Source of the DNA: Thalassoglobus polymorphus
GTDB lineage: Bacteria > Planctomycetota > Planctomycetia > Planctomycetales > Planctomycetaceae
Reading direction: 5' to 3'
Assembly (NCBI RefSeq): GCF_007744255.1
Contig: NZ_CP036267.1
Coordinates: 620,001 to 684,000, forward strand
DNA length: 64,000 nucleotides
Part shown: positions 43,855 to 53,601 of the stretch, in pieces
Layout: each line of letters starts with the position of its first letter
Numbering within the stretch: position 1 is the stretch's first letter
Notes under the pieces: model-generated
Database searches by the model: none
What the model saw: the letters and a program-made list of their open reading frames with translations, nothing else
Told to the model about the DNA's origin: nothing
Program-made: the position numbers and the translations under genes

Positions 43855-44877
43855 TTACATACCAGCAAGTTTCTTGATGAGTCCAGCTGTTCGGCTCGAG
43901 TATCCGAACTCGTTGTCGTACCAACTGAGGACTTTGACCAAATTCCCGCCAATCACTTGCGTCCAGCTTGCATCAAAGATGCTACTGTGTGGATTTCCGA
44001 TGATGTCTGACGAGACAATAGGGTCTTCGGTGTACTCAAGAATCCCTTTCAGTGGACCTGCTGAAGCGGCTTCTTTCATGGCAGCATTGACATCTTCAAC
44101 AGTCACGTCTTTGCCAAGAACTGCGACGAGATCGGTCACGCTTCCAGTAATGACTGGGACGCGAAGGGAAATCCCGGTCAGTTTTCCGTTAAGCTGCGGA
44201 AGAACTTGTCCGACTGCTTTGGCAGCTCCGGTTGATGTTGGGATGATGTTGACTGCGGCAGCTCGTGCACGGCGAATGTCGCTGTGAATCTGGTCCGAGA
44301 CACGTTGGTCGTTTGTGTAGGCGTGACAGGTTGTCATCAATCCTTTTTCGAGACCAAATTTCTCGTCGAGAATCTTCGCAATTGGAGCGAGACAGTTTGT
44401 TGTGCAACTTGCGTTGGAGACAGTCTTGTGTTCCGCGGTGAGTTGATCGTCGTTGACTCCCATGACGCACGTCAAATCGGGAGCGTCTTTGCAAGGAGCT
44501 GAGATGACTACTTTTTTGGCACCGGCTGTGAGGTGGCTATCGTAACCAGGTTTTCCATCTTTTGCTTTTGATGTGAAGAAACCGGTCGATTCCAGAGCGA
44601 CGTCGACTCCCATGTCTGCCCAAGGGAGGTCAGCAGGATTTCGTTCTGCCAAAACTTTGATCTTCTGATCGTTGACGATCAGGGTGTCTCCTTCAACTTC
44701 GACAGTGCCGGGGAAGCGGCCTTGGGCACTATCGTATTTGAGCAACATTCCCAGCATCTTCGGGTCACTCAGATCGTTGATGGCAACAATTTCGAAATCG
44801 TTGCCCTGAGCCATCATCGCTCGCAGAGAAATCCGCCCAATACGTCCGAATCCATTAATACCTACTTTAACTGCCAC
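43855..44877 (-). CDS. gap: Glyceraldehyde-3-phosphate dehydrogenase
   Basis: The 340-residue glycolytic enzyme has the NAD motif [16 protein letters not shown], catalytic Cys in [12 protein letters not shown], and [13 protein letters not shown]. The C-terminus [17 protein letters not shown] is typical. The start is GTG with CGGAGGAA upstream, a strong ribosome-binding site. A good promoter lies 72 bases further upstream. Confidence 0.96.
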   Translation of the reverse strand: MAVKVGINGFGRIGRISLRAMMAQGNDFEIVAINDLSDPKMLGMLLKYDSAQGRFPGTVEVEGDTLIVNDQKIKVLAERNPADLPWADMGVDVALESTGFFTSKAKDGKPGYDSHLTAGAKKVVISAPCKDAPDLTCVMGVNDDQLTAEHKTVSNASCTTNCLAPIAKILDEKFGLEKGLMTTCHAYTNDQRVSDQIHSDIRRARAAAVNIIPTSTGAAKAVGQVLPQLNGKLTGISLRVPVITGSVTDLVAVLGKDVTVEDVNAAMKEAASAGPLKGILEYTEDPIVSSDIIGNPHSSIFDASWTQVIGGNLVKVLSWYDNEFGYSSRTAGLIKKLAGM

Positions 44878-44948
44878 TTTTTTTCCTCCGGTAGATGATT
44901 TCTACACTTACAATCAGATTTGTTGTTATTTCTCGATATGAGACGCGG

Positions 44949-44977
44949 ATTGTAGCCTCAGCGTGGTGCTGTCTCAA
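44949..44977 (-). promoter_or_regulatory. Sigma-70-like promoter for gap
   Basis: On the minus strand TTGAGA (44972-44977) and TACAAT (44949-44954) are separated by 17 bases, near the ideal spacing. The predicted leader is about 65 bases with a strong ribosome-binding site. Confidence 0.65.
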
Positions 44978-45276
44978 CTAACTGATTTCTTACGAATCGT
45001 GATCATCAAAGATGAGAAGCCGCATCAGCGTATTGTTATGTATTGAGGCGTTTTGGCGTTTTGGAGAGCAAATCGATGAATCGTTTAAGTCTCTTCTGAA
45101 TTCAAGACGAATTTCGCTCTTGGTGGACTGGTAATGAGAGTGGTCTTTGATCTACACTCTTTGCTTCGCAAAAATTCGCGGAAAATTTTGAACTAGTCTT
45201 CGAACCGGTTTTGAGCCCTCATGTTCTGCAGGGAATTCGCTAGTTTCGACATTCTGACTGGTTGTATGGTGAAAAA
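44978..45276. other. Spacer upstream of rpmI, no gene supported
   Basis: About 300 bases between the gap promoter and the L35 gene. infC, which usually precedes rpmI, is not here. A short direct repeat GGCGTTTT occurs twice near 45048. No clear promoter or L20-binding leader could be assigned by eye. Confidence 0.4.
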
Positions 45277-45480
45277 ATGCCTAAAGCAAAAACACATAAG
45301 GGAATTGCCAAACGGTTCAAAGTGACCGGTTCAGGCAAAAAAGCTAAGCACCGGAGTGCCAATCGTGGGCATATTCTGGGAAAGAAATCTGGAAAACGCA
45401 AACGCCACCTCCGCAACGGAGGAATCGTCGATGGTGCAAATGCACGGATGATTGTCGAAGCAGTTCGACCCAGCCTGTAG
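45277..45480 (+). CDS. rpmI: 50S ribosomal protein L35
   Basis: 67 residues, normal for L35. [20 protein letters not shown] and [14 protein letters not shown] with a basic C-terminal half are diagnostic. ATG 45277 gives the family start; the frame upstream to 45262 adds five unlikely residues. rplT follows 204 bases later, unusually far. Confidence 0.95.
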   Translation: MPKAKTHKGIAKRFKVTGSGKKAKHRSANRGHILGKKSGKRKRHLRNGGIVDGANARMIVEAVRPSL

Positions 45481-45684
45481 ACTGTCGCCTTTTGGGCCGT
45501 CAACGTGTAGACTGTCGTGCACTGCGTAAAACAGATTTAGAACTGATCCGAAACCCAGGTTTTGCCTCTTGAGTGCTGAGGTGATCCTTTCAGTGAAGTC
45601 AGGTTTCGGTAGGTGCTGGATGCGAAGATATATTACTGAGAACAGGTGTTCAGCAGCTTCTGCTGCGGTATCAGGTGAAAAGCG

Positions 45685-46044
45685 ATGCGAGTAACATACG
45701 GTAAGGCACGGCGACGTAAGAAAAAACGTCTCTTCAAAGAAGCCCGCGGAAATGTCGGCGGACGCAGTCGTCTCTGGCGGACTGTTCAGGAAACAATCCT
45801 GCGGTCGCGAGCATATGCGTATCGCGATCGACGGGTCCGCAAACGAGACTTTCGTTCACTTTGGATCACTCGTATTACAGCAGCTTCGCGTGCTCGCGGA
45901 ATGCGGTACTCTGAGTTGGTCTTCGGCCTCCGATTGGCAGGCATCGAAGTGAATCGTAAAATGCTCAGTGAAATCGCGATTCACAACCCAGAGATCTTCG
46001 ACGAAATTGTTGCCGCAGCACAAACAGCGATCAGCAACAAGTAA
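45685..46044 (+). CDS. rplT: 50S ribosomal protein L20
   Basis: 119 residues, normal for L20, needed for early 50S assembly and, in many bacteria, autoregulation of the infC-rpmI-rplT operon. The sequence [38 protein letters not shown] and [10 protein letters not shown]-like [10 protein letters not shown] are characteristic. A strong terminator follows 56 bases after the stop. Confidence 0.95.
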   Translation: MRVTYGKARRRKKKRLFKEARGNVGGRSRLWRTVQETILRSRAYAYRDRRVRKRDFRSLWITRITAASRARGMRYSELVFGLRLAGIEVNRKMLSEIAIHNPEIFDEIVAAAQTAISNK

Positions 46045-46100
46045 GCGAGAACTCCATTCAAACTCATGAGCGAGTTTGTTGCACGAGATTGAAAACAAAA

Positions 46101-46134
46101 AGGCCTCAGCAGAATATCTGCTGAGGCCTTTTTT
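46101..46134 (+). terminator. Rho-independent terminator after rplT
   Basis: A perfect 13-bp stem AGGCCTCAGCAGA/TCTGCTGAGGCCT with a three-base loop (ATA) followed by a run of six T. The best terminator in the window. Confidence 0.95.
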
Positions 46135-46254
46135 CGTCATCTGTATGAGTGTCGTGTTTTGTTCGCTCCAAGCTCGACGAGAATATTCTTTCTCTTGGCG
46201 ATCAGCCTGTGAAGTCATGGAAGTGACCTTCACGAGGATGGCAAACATTGAAGG

Positions 46255-46564
46255 TTCCCTGGAGCAGTTTCGTGTTTCTGGTCTCCGTGGGAAGAGTGCT
46301 TTTCATAAAAAAAGCTACTCGGACTCACAAGGCAGGTCGCGTACATCTTTTTCAAAACTGACTGATAGCCTGTTTTGAATTGGTGTTCGCGTTCTGCCTC
46401 GTGGCGAGCAGCTTTTTCGCTGGTGAAGCTTGTTCTTCACGGGCACTGGGTAGAGCAAACTGCTCTGGAACACTTTCGTGTTTCTTGTGTCCGCGAACTG
46501 AGCGTCTTGTCAGGTGATTGGCTGTGTGCCACGCAGGGCCTGCTACACCTTTATCAAAACCGCT
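46255..46564. repeat. Cluster of ~100-nt repeat copies in both orientations
   Basis: Forward fragments start at 46262 (GAGCAGTTTCGTGTTTCTGG) and 46470 (ACTTTCGTGTTTCTTGTGTC). Between them lies an inverted copy (about 46370-46467) with GTTCTGCCTCGTGGCGAGCA and the palindrome TAGAGCA-AAC-TGCTCTG at 46451-46467. The cluster fills the space between rplT and the outer-membrane gene. Confidence 0.6.
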
Positions 46565-47869
46565 CTAGAATGTCAGGATTGCGTCCATTCCGAAGATGGC
46601 GTCTCCTTCGCTGGCGATTCCTGCATTGTTTGTGCCTGGATCCCACTGGTAGCGGATCTCAGGTCGTAGTGTCAGGCTCGGCATGGGCTTGTAGTTCACA
46701 CCACCGGTGATGGCGTAGATACTGTCCCCATTATTTTTCCACCATTCGAATCGACCACCCACTCCGACGCACTCATTGACTGAGTAGAGCAGGTATTGGT
46801 TGATTCCGTAGGATTCATTGCCACCAGCTAAGCCGATCTGGTTTCCGGCCAAATCCAAGACGGCACTTTCAGCTGTCAGGAAATCGGACTGGAAAACGTA
46901 GTTCAGCTTATCTGTCAGTGCAACGTCCAGCACGATGGACTGTGAGTAACCGTCGCCGATGGCTCCGAAATCGCCCACTGTGATGATGTGCGTGAAGGTC
47001 GCATTGTCGCCGAGACCGAATGAGTAACCACCAAGCCAGCTGCTACCGTGTTGACCAAAGTCGCTGTATTGATCAAAACCAGTATCCCAACCGAGTGTCC
47101 ATCCACTGTAGACGCTTAGGTTGTCGTTGACCTGGTATGTCGAGAGTGCACCTGTGTGGGTGAACGCTTCGCTGTTGTACATCGTGAACGCGTGGCTGTA
47201 GAAGAAGTTGTCAGGAGCAGTCACGACTTCGTACCCGAGCAGGGTGAAAAAGTGACCAACTTTCATCGACCAGTCTCCATATGCCACTTCTCCGTACAAT
47301 TGTGGCATCGCGAAGCCGAATGAACCATGATCCCAGCCATTCAGGTAGTCCCACTCACCGGCGTTGTTGCCAAAGGCTTGAGTGTCGTTGGCATCGAGGC
47401 CGTACATGAAGTCGGCTCGGAATCCCCAGTCGACGCCATTGCTGCCGTCAGCAACTTTTTCCGCATACAGCCACGCCTGGTGTGTTGCGTAGTGTCCTGG
47501 GCGGTCGTTGAATAAACCGGTTGAGCGGTTGTGGTATCCGCTCTGGATCCATCCACCGATCTTGTATGGAGAGCAGTCGTCGCAAAGGTTTTGCAGTGAC
47601 CAGTCTCCACCATCGAACAGGTAACAGTTGTCGCAGGTTGCGGTGTCGCAGCCGAGCCCATCACAAGGGGTGATGCTGCAAAGTGGATCGGCAAGTGGTG
47701 TTTCGGGGGCACAGTCGTGACCAATTTGCTGAACGAGCGAATCTCCTGCTCCTGCAAAAATTTGGTCCGCTCGCTGAGCCACGGCATTTTCTTGCGCGCC
47801 AGCAGTTGTGGCGAGTCCCAGCGCGGTTGCTAGCGTAAGAAACCAGTCTCTCGTCTTGAGGTTCCGCAT
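46565..47869 (-). CDS. Outer-membrane beta-barrel (porin-like) protein
   Basis: The 434-residue protein has a signal peptide (FLTLATALGLATTAGAQ) and alternating hydrophobic strands over the last ~330 residues, ending in LTF with a terminal Phe. This matches planctomycete BBP2-type barrels (GGWIQSGYHNRS, HQAWLYAEK, RADFMYGLDA, GHFFTLLGYE). After the signal peptide is a Cys-rich segment with nine cysteines in about 55 residues (CDGLGCDTATCDNC). AGGAG precedes the start. It probably forms a diffusion or substrate-specific channel. Confidence 0.82.
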   Translation of the reverse strand: MRNLKTRDWFLTLATALGLATTAGAQENAVAQRADQIFAGAGDSLVQQIGHDCAPETPLADPLCSITPCDGLGCDTATCDNCYLFDGGDWSLQNLCDDCSPYKIGGWIQSGYHNRSTGLFNDRPGHYATHQAWLYAEKVADGSNGVDWGFRADFMYGLDANDTQAFGNNAGEWDYLNGWDHGSFGFAMPQLYGEVAYGDWSMKVGHFFTLLGYEVVTAPDNFFYSHAFTMYNSEAFTHTGALSTYQVNDNLSVYSGWTLGWDTGFDQYSDFGQHGSSWLGGYSFGLGDNATFTHIITVGDFGAIGDGYSQSIVLDVALTDKLNYVFQSDFLTAESAVLDLAGNQIGLAGGNESYGINQYLLYSVNECVGVGGRFEWWKNNGDSIYAITGGVNYKPMPSLTLRPEIRYQWDPGTNNAGIASEGDAIFGMDAILTF

Positions 47870-48445
47870 TCTTTTCTACTCCTGGTTATGAATCGGTCAG
47901 GGTGTCTCGAGCACAAGACACCCTGTTTCCATCCTTGTGGTTCTGGAATTCTTTCGTGTTTCGTCTCTCCGGAAGACTATTTGCCATGCGAGGTCGAACT
48001 CATTTTGACGAGGCAGGATGCGTCCATTTCTTTCTAGCTGCTCTGGCCATTACGAATTGTAAACCATTTCCAATAGTGATGATTGCGTTTGATGGCATTC
48101 CTGGGTCAAGGATCGCATCGACCGCGAATCTCCAGTTTTGGTCTGAATGTTCTGCCTCGCGTCGGAGAGTTCATGAAGGTGCAAACAAGATCTTCACGGC
48201 ATGAGAAGCGTTGATAATCCTCTCAAGGAACCACTCTGCCTCCTTGGATCGGAGCGGATGTATCTGCAAAGTCGGAGATTCTGTGATGCGTGATATAACT
48301 CTCTTAATTGCTATACTTTCTCACCAGCTGGAGGATCTAGGCTTCCAATTGTTGGAGAGCCCGCGAAAATGACCCTTAAGCGGCAGCAATTGCCTCATTT
48401 TTCCCGCAAAAGACCGATCAGCATCGAAATTAAAATGGAGTGACA
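47870..48445. other. Divergent spacer with a fragment of the dispersed repeat
   Basis: No gene is supported. 47948-48025 (CTTTCGTGTTTCGTCTC ... CATGCGAGGTCG ... GACGAGGCAGGATGC) resembles the ~100-nt repeat. Promoters for the barrel gene and the phosphoesterase-cytochrome gene must lie here, but none is clear. Confidence 0.4.
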
Positions 48446-50080
48446 ATGCAGACCTGGATGAAAGATGCTCGAAGAACTCTCGGTGTCGCCTGCATAACCG
48501 TAACAACTGTCTTAATCTGTACGACAATCTTGACATCGTGTCGGCAAGATGCACCGGTTCCTGGAAAAGGAGATTCCACGAAGACCAAACGCACAGGTCA
48601 GGGTGATGCTTCCTCATCCGGGGCAAGTGATTCACCGAAACCAACGGCTCCGCTGTTAGAGGGGTGGGAGAAGCCTCAGGCTGTCCTTGTCTTTTCGGGC
48701 GACGAACATGGCTATTTGGAGCCGTGTGGCTGCTCTGAGCGACAAGCAGGCGGATTTGCACGACGTGCCGACTTTATCCGGCAACTCAAAGAGGATCGAG
48801 GTTGGTCGGTTTCGGCATTTGATGTGGGAGGAATTTTAAACGAGAAGCGGGTGACATACCCACAATCGAAAATCAAGTTCCACCACATGCTTCTGGGCTT
48901 CCAGAAGATGGGCTATCAGGGACTTGAAATTGGCTTGGAGGAGTTGATGCTTGGTCCTGATGCTTTGTACGTGGAGCATCAGACAGTCTCTACGGAAGAT
49001 GGATTTGATGTTCCGTTTCTGGGCGCGAATGTTACGTTCTACGGGACCAAGGAATTAGGCACTCCTGTGAACTCTCGTGTAGTCCAGGTTGGTGAAACCA
49101 AAATTGGCGTGATCGGGATTGTTGGGACGAGTACGCTGGAAAAAATACAGCAAACGGGACTGACTACCGATGAAAGCTTGCTAAAGATCGATGTCCCAAC
49201 AGAGGTGATCCGCAAAGAACTCGAAGTCTTGAAGGCAGAGAATCCCGACCTGCTGGTGCTGCTGTCTCATTCGGATATTGATGAATCGGAAGCGCTGGCC
49301 AAAGAGTTCCCTGAGTTCAAGATTGTGGTCACAGCCAACAGTGCTGAAGATCCAAGGAAGAAGCCGGATTATGTCGGCGAAACAATGATTGTGCATGTCG
49401 GCAAGAAGGGGAAGAACGTTGTTGCTGTCGGCCTGTTTGCAGAGAATCAACTCAAGCATGAGTTAGTCGAACTGGATATGGATCGCTTCGCCATTGATCC
49501 AGGAATGGTCGAACTGATGCAAGAATATCAGGATGTCCTCAAGGAGCAATATGATTCAATGGTGAATGATGATCTCTCGATCGGCCATCCATCCGGGAAG
49601 ACTTTTGCTGGGGCGGAGTCCTGCAAAGAATGTCATACATACGCTTACAATATCTGGAGTCAGTCCAAGCATTCCCACGCACTCGACAGCCTCACAAAAG
49701 GGCGACCGGGGCAAGAGGCAACTTGGGTGAACCGTACTTGGGACCCTGAGTGTTTGGCCTGTCATACCACTGGCTGGGAGCCGCAAGAGATCCTGCAGTA
49801 CAAGAGTGGTTTCGCAAGTCTGGAGAAAACACCTCACTTAGCAGGTAATCAATGCGAGAACTGTCACGGCCCCGCGGCTGAGCACGTTGCTTTGGAGCAG
49901 GCGTGGAAAGAGTCAGGCACGCTCACACCTGAAACGATTGAGTCTCGAAAGTCGCTGCAACTTCTCAAGGCAGAAGCGGAGCAGAAAGTCTGCACACAGT
50001 GCCACGATCATGAAAACAGTCCAAAATTTGACTTCGAAAAATATTGGAAAGAAGTCAATCACAGCGGGCGTAAAGATTGA
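48446..50080 (+). CDS. Lipoprotein: metallophosphoesterase fused to four-CxxCH cytochrome
   Basis: The 544-residue protein starts at ATG 48446 (GGAG five bases upstream; GTG 48440 also possible). The lipobox ends ILTSC. Residues ~70-350 resemble the UshA/5'-nucleotidase metallophosphoesterase fold: VLVFSGDEHGYLEPCGCS, then GGFARRADFI, FDVGG and LLSHSDIDE. The C-terminal part has CKECH, CLACH, CENCH and CTQCH, like cytochrome c554. It would be anchored on the periplasmic side of a membrane. The combination of a hydrolase-type domain with haems suggests a redox role for the whole protein; the substrate is unknown. Confidence 0.83.
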   Translation: MQTWMKDARRTLGVACITVTTVLICTTILTSCRQDAPVPGKGDSTKTKRTGQGDASSSGASDSPKPTAPLLEGWEKPQAVLVFSGDEHGYLEPCGCSERQAGGFARRADFIRQLKEDRGWSVSAFDVGGILNEKRVTYPQSKIKFHHMLLGFQKMGYQGLEIGLEELMLGPDALYVEHQTVSTEDGFDVPFLGANVTFYGTKELGTPVNSRVVQVGETKIGVIGIVGTSTLEKIQQTGLTTDESLLKIDVPTEVIRKELEVLKAENPDLLVLLSHSDIDESEALAKEFPEFKIVVTANSAEDPRKKPDYVGETMIVHVGKKGKNVVAVGLFAENQLKHELVELDMDRFAIDPGMVELMQEYQDVLKEQYDSMVNDDLSIGHPSGKTFAGAESCKECHTYAYNIWSQSKHSHALDSLTKGRPGQEATWVNRTWDPECLACHTTGWEPQEILQYKSGFASLEKTPHLAGNQCENCHGPAAEHVALEQAWKESGTLTPETIESRKSLQLLKAEAEQKVCTQCHDHENSPKFDFEKYWKEVNHSGRKD

Positions 50081-50120
50081 CGACACACAGGCTCCACCCT
50101 TAGGTGAGTGTGGTCATTGT

Positions 50121-50165
50121 TCTGAGTCTTTGAGAGAGCGATTTTACGTTTCAGGATCAGTCCTG
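50121..50165 (-). repeat. Partial 80-nt repeat, inverted
   Basis: Reading the minus strand gives ACTGATCCTGAAACGTAAAA, then TCGCTCTCTCAAA, matching the first half of the 80-nt repeat. The right half is missing. It lies between the phosphoesterase-cytochrome gene and cdsA. Confidence 0.55.
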
Positions 50166-50180
50166 AATAAAATCAGAGGC

Positions 50181-51071
50181 TCAGTTTAGCCAGGTTGCCA
50201 GGGGTAACACTTTCCAGAGCAGGTAAGCTGCTGGGCCGGCGTACATGACGCTGTCGAGCATGTCGAGCAAGCCTCCGAAGCCCGGGAATAACTGGGCGGA
50301 GTCTTTCTTGCCAGCGTCTCTTTTTAAGAATGATTCGCAGAGGTCACCGATCAGCCCGACGACTCCAATGACGCATCCGTAAAGAACTGCCCAGTACCAC
50401 GCTGGGGGAGCCCAGTCTGCGTTGAAGAAGGGTGTCGCAAATTCCAGCCAAAGCCAACCACATAACCCGGCTCCAACAACGGCTCCCACCGCTCCTTCTT
50501 GAGTTTTTCCAGGACTTAAATTCGGAGCCAGTTTGGTCGTCCCAAACAGGCGCCCAAGTGTGTACGCTCCGATATCGCCACCTTTTGCACAGATGAGCAG
50601 AGAGCCGAGCACGAGGTAACCTGCCTCATGACCGGCAATCCATCGTAGTTGTGTTGTGACTGCAAGAAGAACACCGACATAGCTGACGATGAGAATTTCG
50701 GTTCCGAGTGATTCAATATTTCCACCGGGACCACGAAATCGAGCAGCTTCCGAAGCACACAGTAGCATTACCGTAAAGGCGTAAATCAACGCGACGAAAT
50801 TGAGATCGCCTGTGTCGCTAGCAGCCCCGGTAAGGTGAGGAATCCATCCTGCAAAGACAATCGCTGCGGCACAGCTAAACATTGCGGGCAGTTGCAGCCG
50901 TTTTGAGCGATCGCGAACTAAGTCGGCACACTCCCAGACGCTTCGAATGGCGAGGATCTCGGCAAAGAGAAGCAGGAACAGCGCGGACTCTCCACTCCTT
51001 GCATCGAGATAAAAAATCCCAATGAGCAGGGGAATCAAAATTGCCGAAATAATGAGGCGCCAACCAAGCAT
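50181..51071 (-). CDS. cdsA: Phosphatidate cytidylyltransferase
   Basis: The 296-residue membrane enzyme makes CDP-diacylglycerol from CTP and phosphatidic acid. The C-terminal signature SFLKRDAGKKDSAQLFPGFGG then LLDMLDS is clear; the usual Arg of LDRxDS is Met here. GDIGAYTLGRLFG and LSPGKTQEGAVGA are also standard. About seven membrane helices are present. Confidence 0.93.
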   Translation of the reverse strand: MLGWRLIISAILIPLLIGIFYLDARSGESALFLLLFAEILAIRSVWECADLVRDRSKRLQLPAMFSCAAAIVFAGWIPHLTGAASDTGDLNFVALIYAFTVMLLCASEAARFRGPGGNIESLGTEILIVSYVGVLLAVTTQLRWIAGHEAGYLVLGSLLICAKGGDIGAYTLGRLFGTTKLAPNLSPGKTQEGAVGAVVGAGLCGWLWLEFATPFFNADWAPPAWYWAVLYGCVIGVVGLIGDLCESFLKRDAGKKDSAQLFPGFGGLLDMLDSVMYAGPAAYLLWKVLPLATWLN

Positions 51072-51402
51072 GAATGATTGTGTTCTTTTGGGGAATCTAC
51101 TAAGAAGTCTATACGGTACTGTTGAAACCTTTGCGATTTTCTGGATTCTCGATCGCTTGTTCAGGAATTGTTAGATTGAATCATAACAAGTCGTTGTTGA
51201 TGAGAATCGACGTGGCAGTATCATGGGGCGGAGAAGGAAACGCAACGATGTTAACGGGTCATATCAAAATTCACCCAAAGAACCAGTCGGGTTGCGATGG
51301 TCAGGAATCCCTTCGGAATGGCTTGTGTCTCAACCAGCGTCTTTCTGATCGTGAAAGCAGTCCGTTTCAAAAGACCCTCCACTTGAAATTGGTTCGAGTT
51401 GA
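51072..51402. other. Divergent spacer, no gene supported
   Basis: 331 bases between the divergent cdsA and glycosyltransferase genes. An open frame at 51122-51427 runs into the glycosyltransferase in another frame and has no recognisable product. No clear promoter pair was found. Confidence 0.35.
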
Positions 51403-52662
51403 ATGCCGATTAAAGTCTGTTTTGTAGCACTCAATGCCTATCCGGCAATCGATCCGGAAGCTGAGGGAGCTTTTGGTGGGGTCGAAACTCGATCCTGGGC
51501 ATTCGCACGTGCACTGGCACAAAATCCGGAGTTTGAAGTCTCTTTTCTTGTCCGGCATTGGAACCCTCTAAAGAAAGCGAGTTACGAGGGAGTCCAGATA
51601 CATCTGCTGAGGGATCGGTTCTTTGAAGTCCGAGATTCACTGTTGTCGAGATTCAAAACGGGCCCACAATTCCCTTGGGTTCGGCTCAAACAACCACAGA
51701 TCTCTGATGCACTCTATTTGCCACTCCTCGCCGGACTCAAAACGATTCGCAAGCGCAGGGGACCTCGAGATGCTTTGCCGATTGTATCCAAGATCGATGC
51801 AGATCTTTTTTTGACATTCGGCGTTCAAAGTTTTTCAGCAACTGTGATCGCGTCCGCACAGGCGACAGGACGACCCGCAGTCTTGTTCCTCGGTTCGGAC
51901 GGTGATCTGGACGAAAATTACTTGCCGGGAAACAAATTTGTCAGCGTATACAAGGACAGTGCGGACGTCTGTTACTGGACAATTCAAAATGCGACTCAAA
52001 TTCTCTGTCAAACCGAATCTCAACAGACGAGGTTGAAAAAACTGTTTCAACGAGAGAGTCGACAAATTCAAAACCCCATTGATCTCGATCGTTGGGATGG
52101 CCTCGCCAAAAAGAAGATTGAACCAGCGTTGCATGCAAATCTGGATCGTTACGCTTTGTGGATTGGGCGTGCTGAATTTGTTCACAAGCGACCACAAGTT
52201 TTACTTGAAGTTGCAGCCCAGTCTCCCGGTGTCAAATTTTTGATGATTATGAATCACTTTGATGAAGTTTTTGCGGCTGAAATCAAAAGGAAGGCTCCAG
52301 CAAATGTCAGCATCGTCGAGAAGGTTCCGTTTCCGAGCATGGCAGCGATCTTTTCACGGGCTGCGGTTCTGGTGAACACTTCATCGTTGGAAGGGTTTCC
52401 GAACACTTATTTGCAAGCTGCAGCGTCAAACGTTCCGATTGCATCGCTGAGCGTCGAGCAGGACTTCTTGGCAGCTTCGAATTCCGGACACTTTGCGAAT
52501 GGGAATGTCGATGAGCTTTCCGGATACGTTCGAGATGTCTGGGAGAAGCGAATTTCTCCTGTGACTGGTCGTGAGTATGTTGAGCAACACCACGACATCC
52601 ACCAGCAAGCCGAACTTCTGGCAGAGTCACTCAAGGATGTTTTGAAGTCAAAATCATCGTGA
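51403..52662 (+). CDS. Glycosyltransferase family 4
   Basis: The 419-residue GT-B enzyme has an N-terminal acceptor domain (FGGVETRSWAFARALA) and a C-terminal nucleotide-sugar domain. The latter contains ALWIGRAEFVHKRPQVLLEVA and the E-x7-E-type motif NTSSLEGFPNTYLQAAASNVPI. The acceptor is unknown. The 3' end overlaps the convergent hydrolase gene by nine bases. Confidence 0.88.
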   Translation: MPIKVCFVALNAYPAIDPEAEGAFGGVETRSWAFARALAQNPEFEVSFLVRHWNPLKKASYEGVQIHLLRDRFFEVRDSLLSRFKTGPQFPWVRLKQPQISDALYLPLLAGLKTIRKRRGPRDALPIVSKIDADLFLTFGVQSFSATVIASAQATGRPAVLFLGSDGDLDENYLPGNKFVSVYKDSADVCYWTIQNATQILCQTESQQTRLKKLFQRESRQIQNPIDLDRWDGLAKKKIEPALHANLDRYALWIGRAEFVHKRPQVLLEVAAQSPGVKFLMIMNHFDEVFAAEIKRKAPANVSIVEKVPFPSMAAIFSRAAVLVNTSSLEGFPNTYLQAAASNVPIASLSVEQDFLAASNSGHFANGNVDELSGYVRDVWEKRISPVTGREYVEQHHDIHQQAELLAESLKDVLKSKSS

Positions 52663-53601
52663 TTGCATCGAGAGCCACTGAATTGCAGTGGGAAGATCAC
52701 CCTCGTGACCACCTTCGAAGATGGTGATTCGGACCGGGCCAGCCTGTCGTCTCAGGAGGATATCGTGTTTGCGATCTTCTTGTCGTCCAGTGAATTGAAG
52801 ATCCTGCGGGATTTCCTGGGTCTTCGTCATTGTTTCAATTTGGGACTTTGAGAATTTCTCGGGCCTCTGATCATTGGCATCTGCAAGAACGTTGAAAGCA
52901 TGGAACGTCTGGCTGATCGGAACGGAGCCGGTGTGCCCATCGTGAATCCCGGCGTTCAGGTCAATCGGGAGACTGCGTGCACGAGCAAGCCAAGTCAGCG
53001 GGGATCGCTCTTTTAACTGTTCATCAACTTGTTGGCTTGTACCCGGTGCTCCGCCAACTGCCTTCTCGACGTTTTTGAAATAATTTCGTCCAGCGGATTT
53101 TGTTTCAGAGTGCCAGGCTGCGACGTCGCTGATTCCAACCCAGGCAGATACGCCCGCCCAGATCTCGGGGTGCTTGCCCGCCATTTGCATCGACATGTGC
53201 CCGCCACCGGAGACTCCTGTGAGATAGATCCGGTCAGTATCGATGGAGTGTTGCTGCTTCATCCACTCAATCGCATCGACAATATCCTGCACAGCCAGCG
53301 GAGAGCCAAGAGCTTCGGGCGTCCAGTTTGGTCCCCGAAAATTCGGATGAATCAAAGCCCATTTTCGCTCCCGACATTCCTTCAGCGCGACTTCAATGTG
53401 TCCCTTTTGTTTGTAGTCTCCACTCCATGTATGCAAGACAACAAGCAAGGGGATTGGTTTTTCCGTTGAGTCCGGAGCATAGGCAAATGAAGGCTGAGGG
53501 GTTTTGTCCATCGAACTCAGGATGGAGACCTCTTCGAGTTCCTGCGCCAATCCAAACGAAGACAGCGAGACGAAAGCACAACAGAAAATGAGATTTTTCA
53601 T
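52654..53601 (-). CDS. Secreted alpha/beta hydrolase, PHB-depolymerase/esterase type
   Basis: The 315-residue protein starts at ATG 53601 with a signal peptide (LIFCCAFVSLSSFGLAQ); the upstream extension to 53643 has no support. Catalytic features are YLTGVSGGGHMSMQMA (nucleophile Ser), an Asp in LNAGIHDGHTG, and His in EGGHEGDLP. It resembles the LpqC/feruloyl esterase and prolyl-oligopeptidase-like clan. Substrate is unknown. Its last codons overlap the 3' end of the glycosyltransferase gene tail to tail. Confidence 0.82.
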   Translation of the reverse strand: MKNLIFCCAFVSLSSFGLAQELEEVSILSSMDKTPQPSFAYAPDSTEKPIPLLVVLHTWSGDYKQKGHIEVALKECRERKWALIHPNFRGPNWTPEALGSPLAVQDIVDAIEWMKQQHSIDTDRIYLTGVSGGGHMSMQMAGKHPEIWAGVSAWVGISDVAAWHSETKSAGRNYFKNVEKAVGGAPGTSQQVDEQLKERSPLTWLARARSLPIDLNAGIHDGHTGSVPISQTFHAFNVLADANDQRPEKFSKSQIETMTKTQEIPQDLQFTGRQEDRKHDILLRRQAGPVRITIFEGGHEGDLPTAIQWLSMQSR

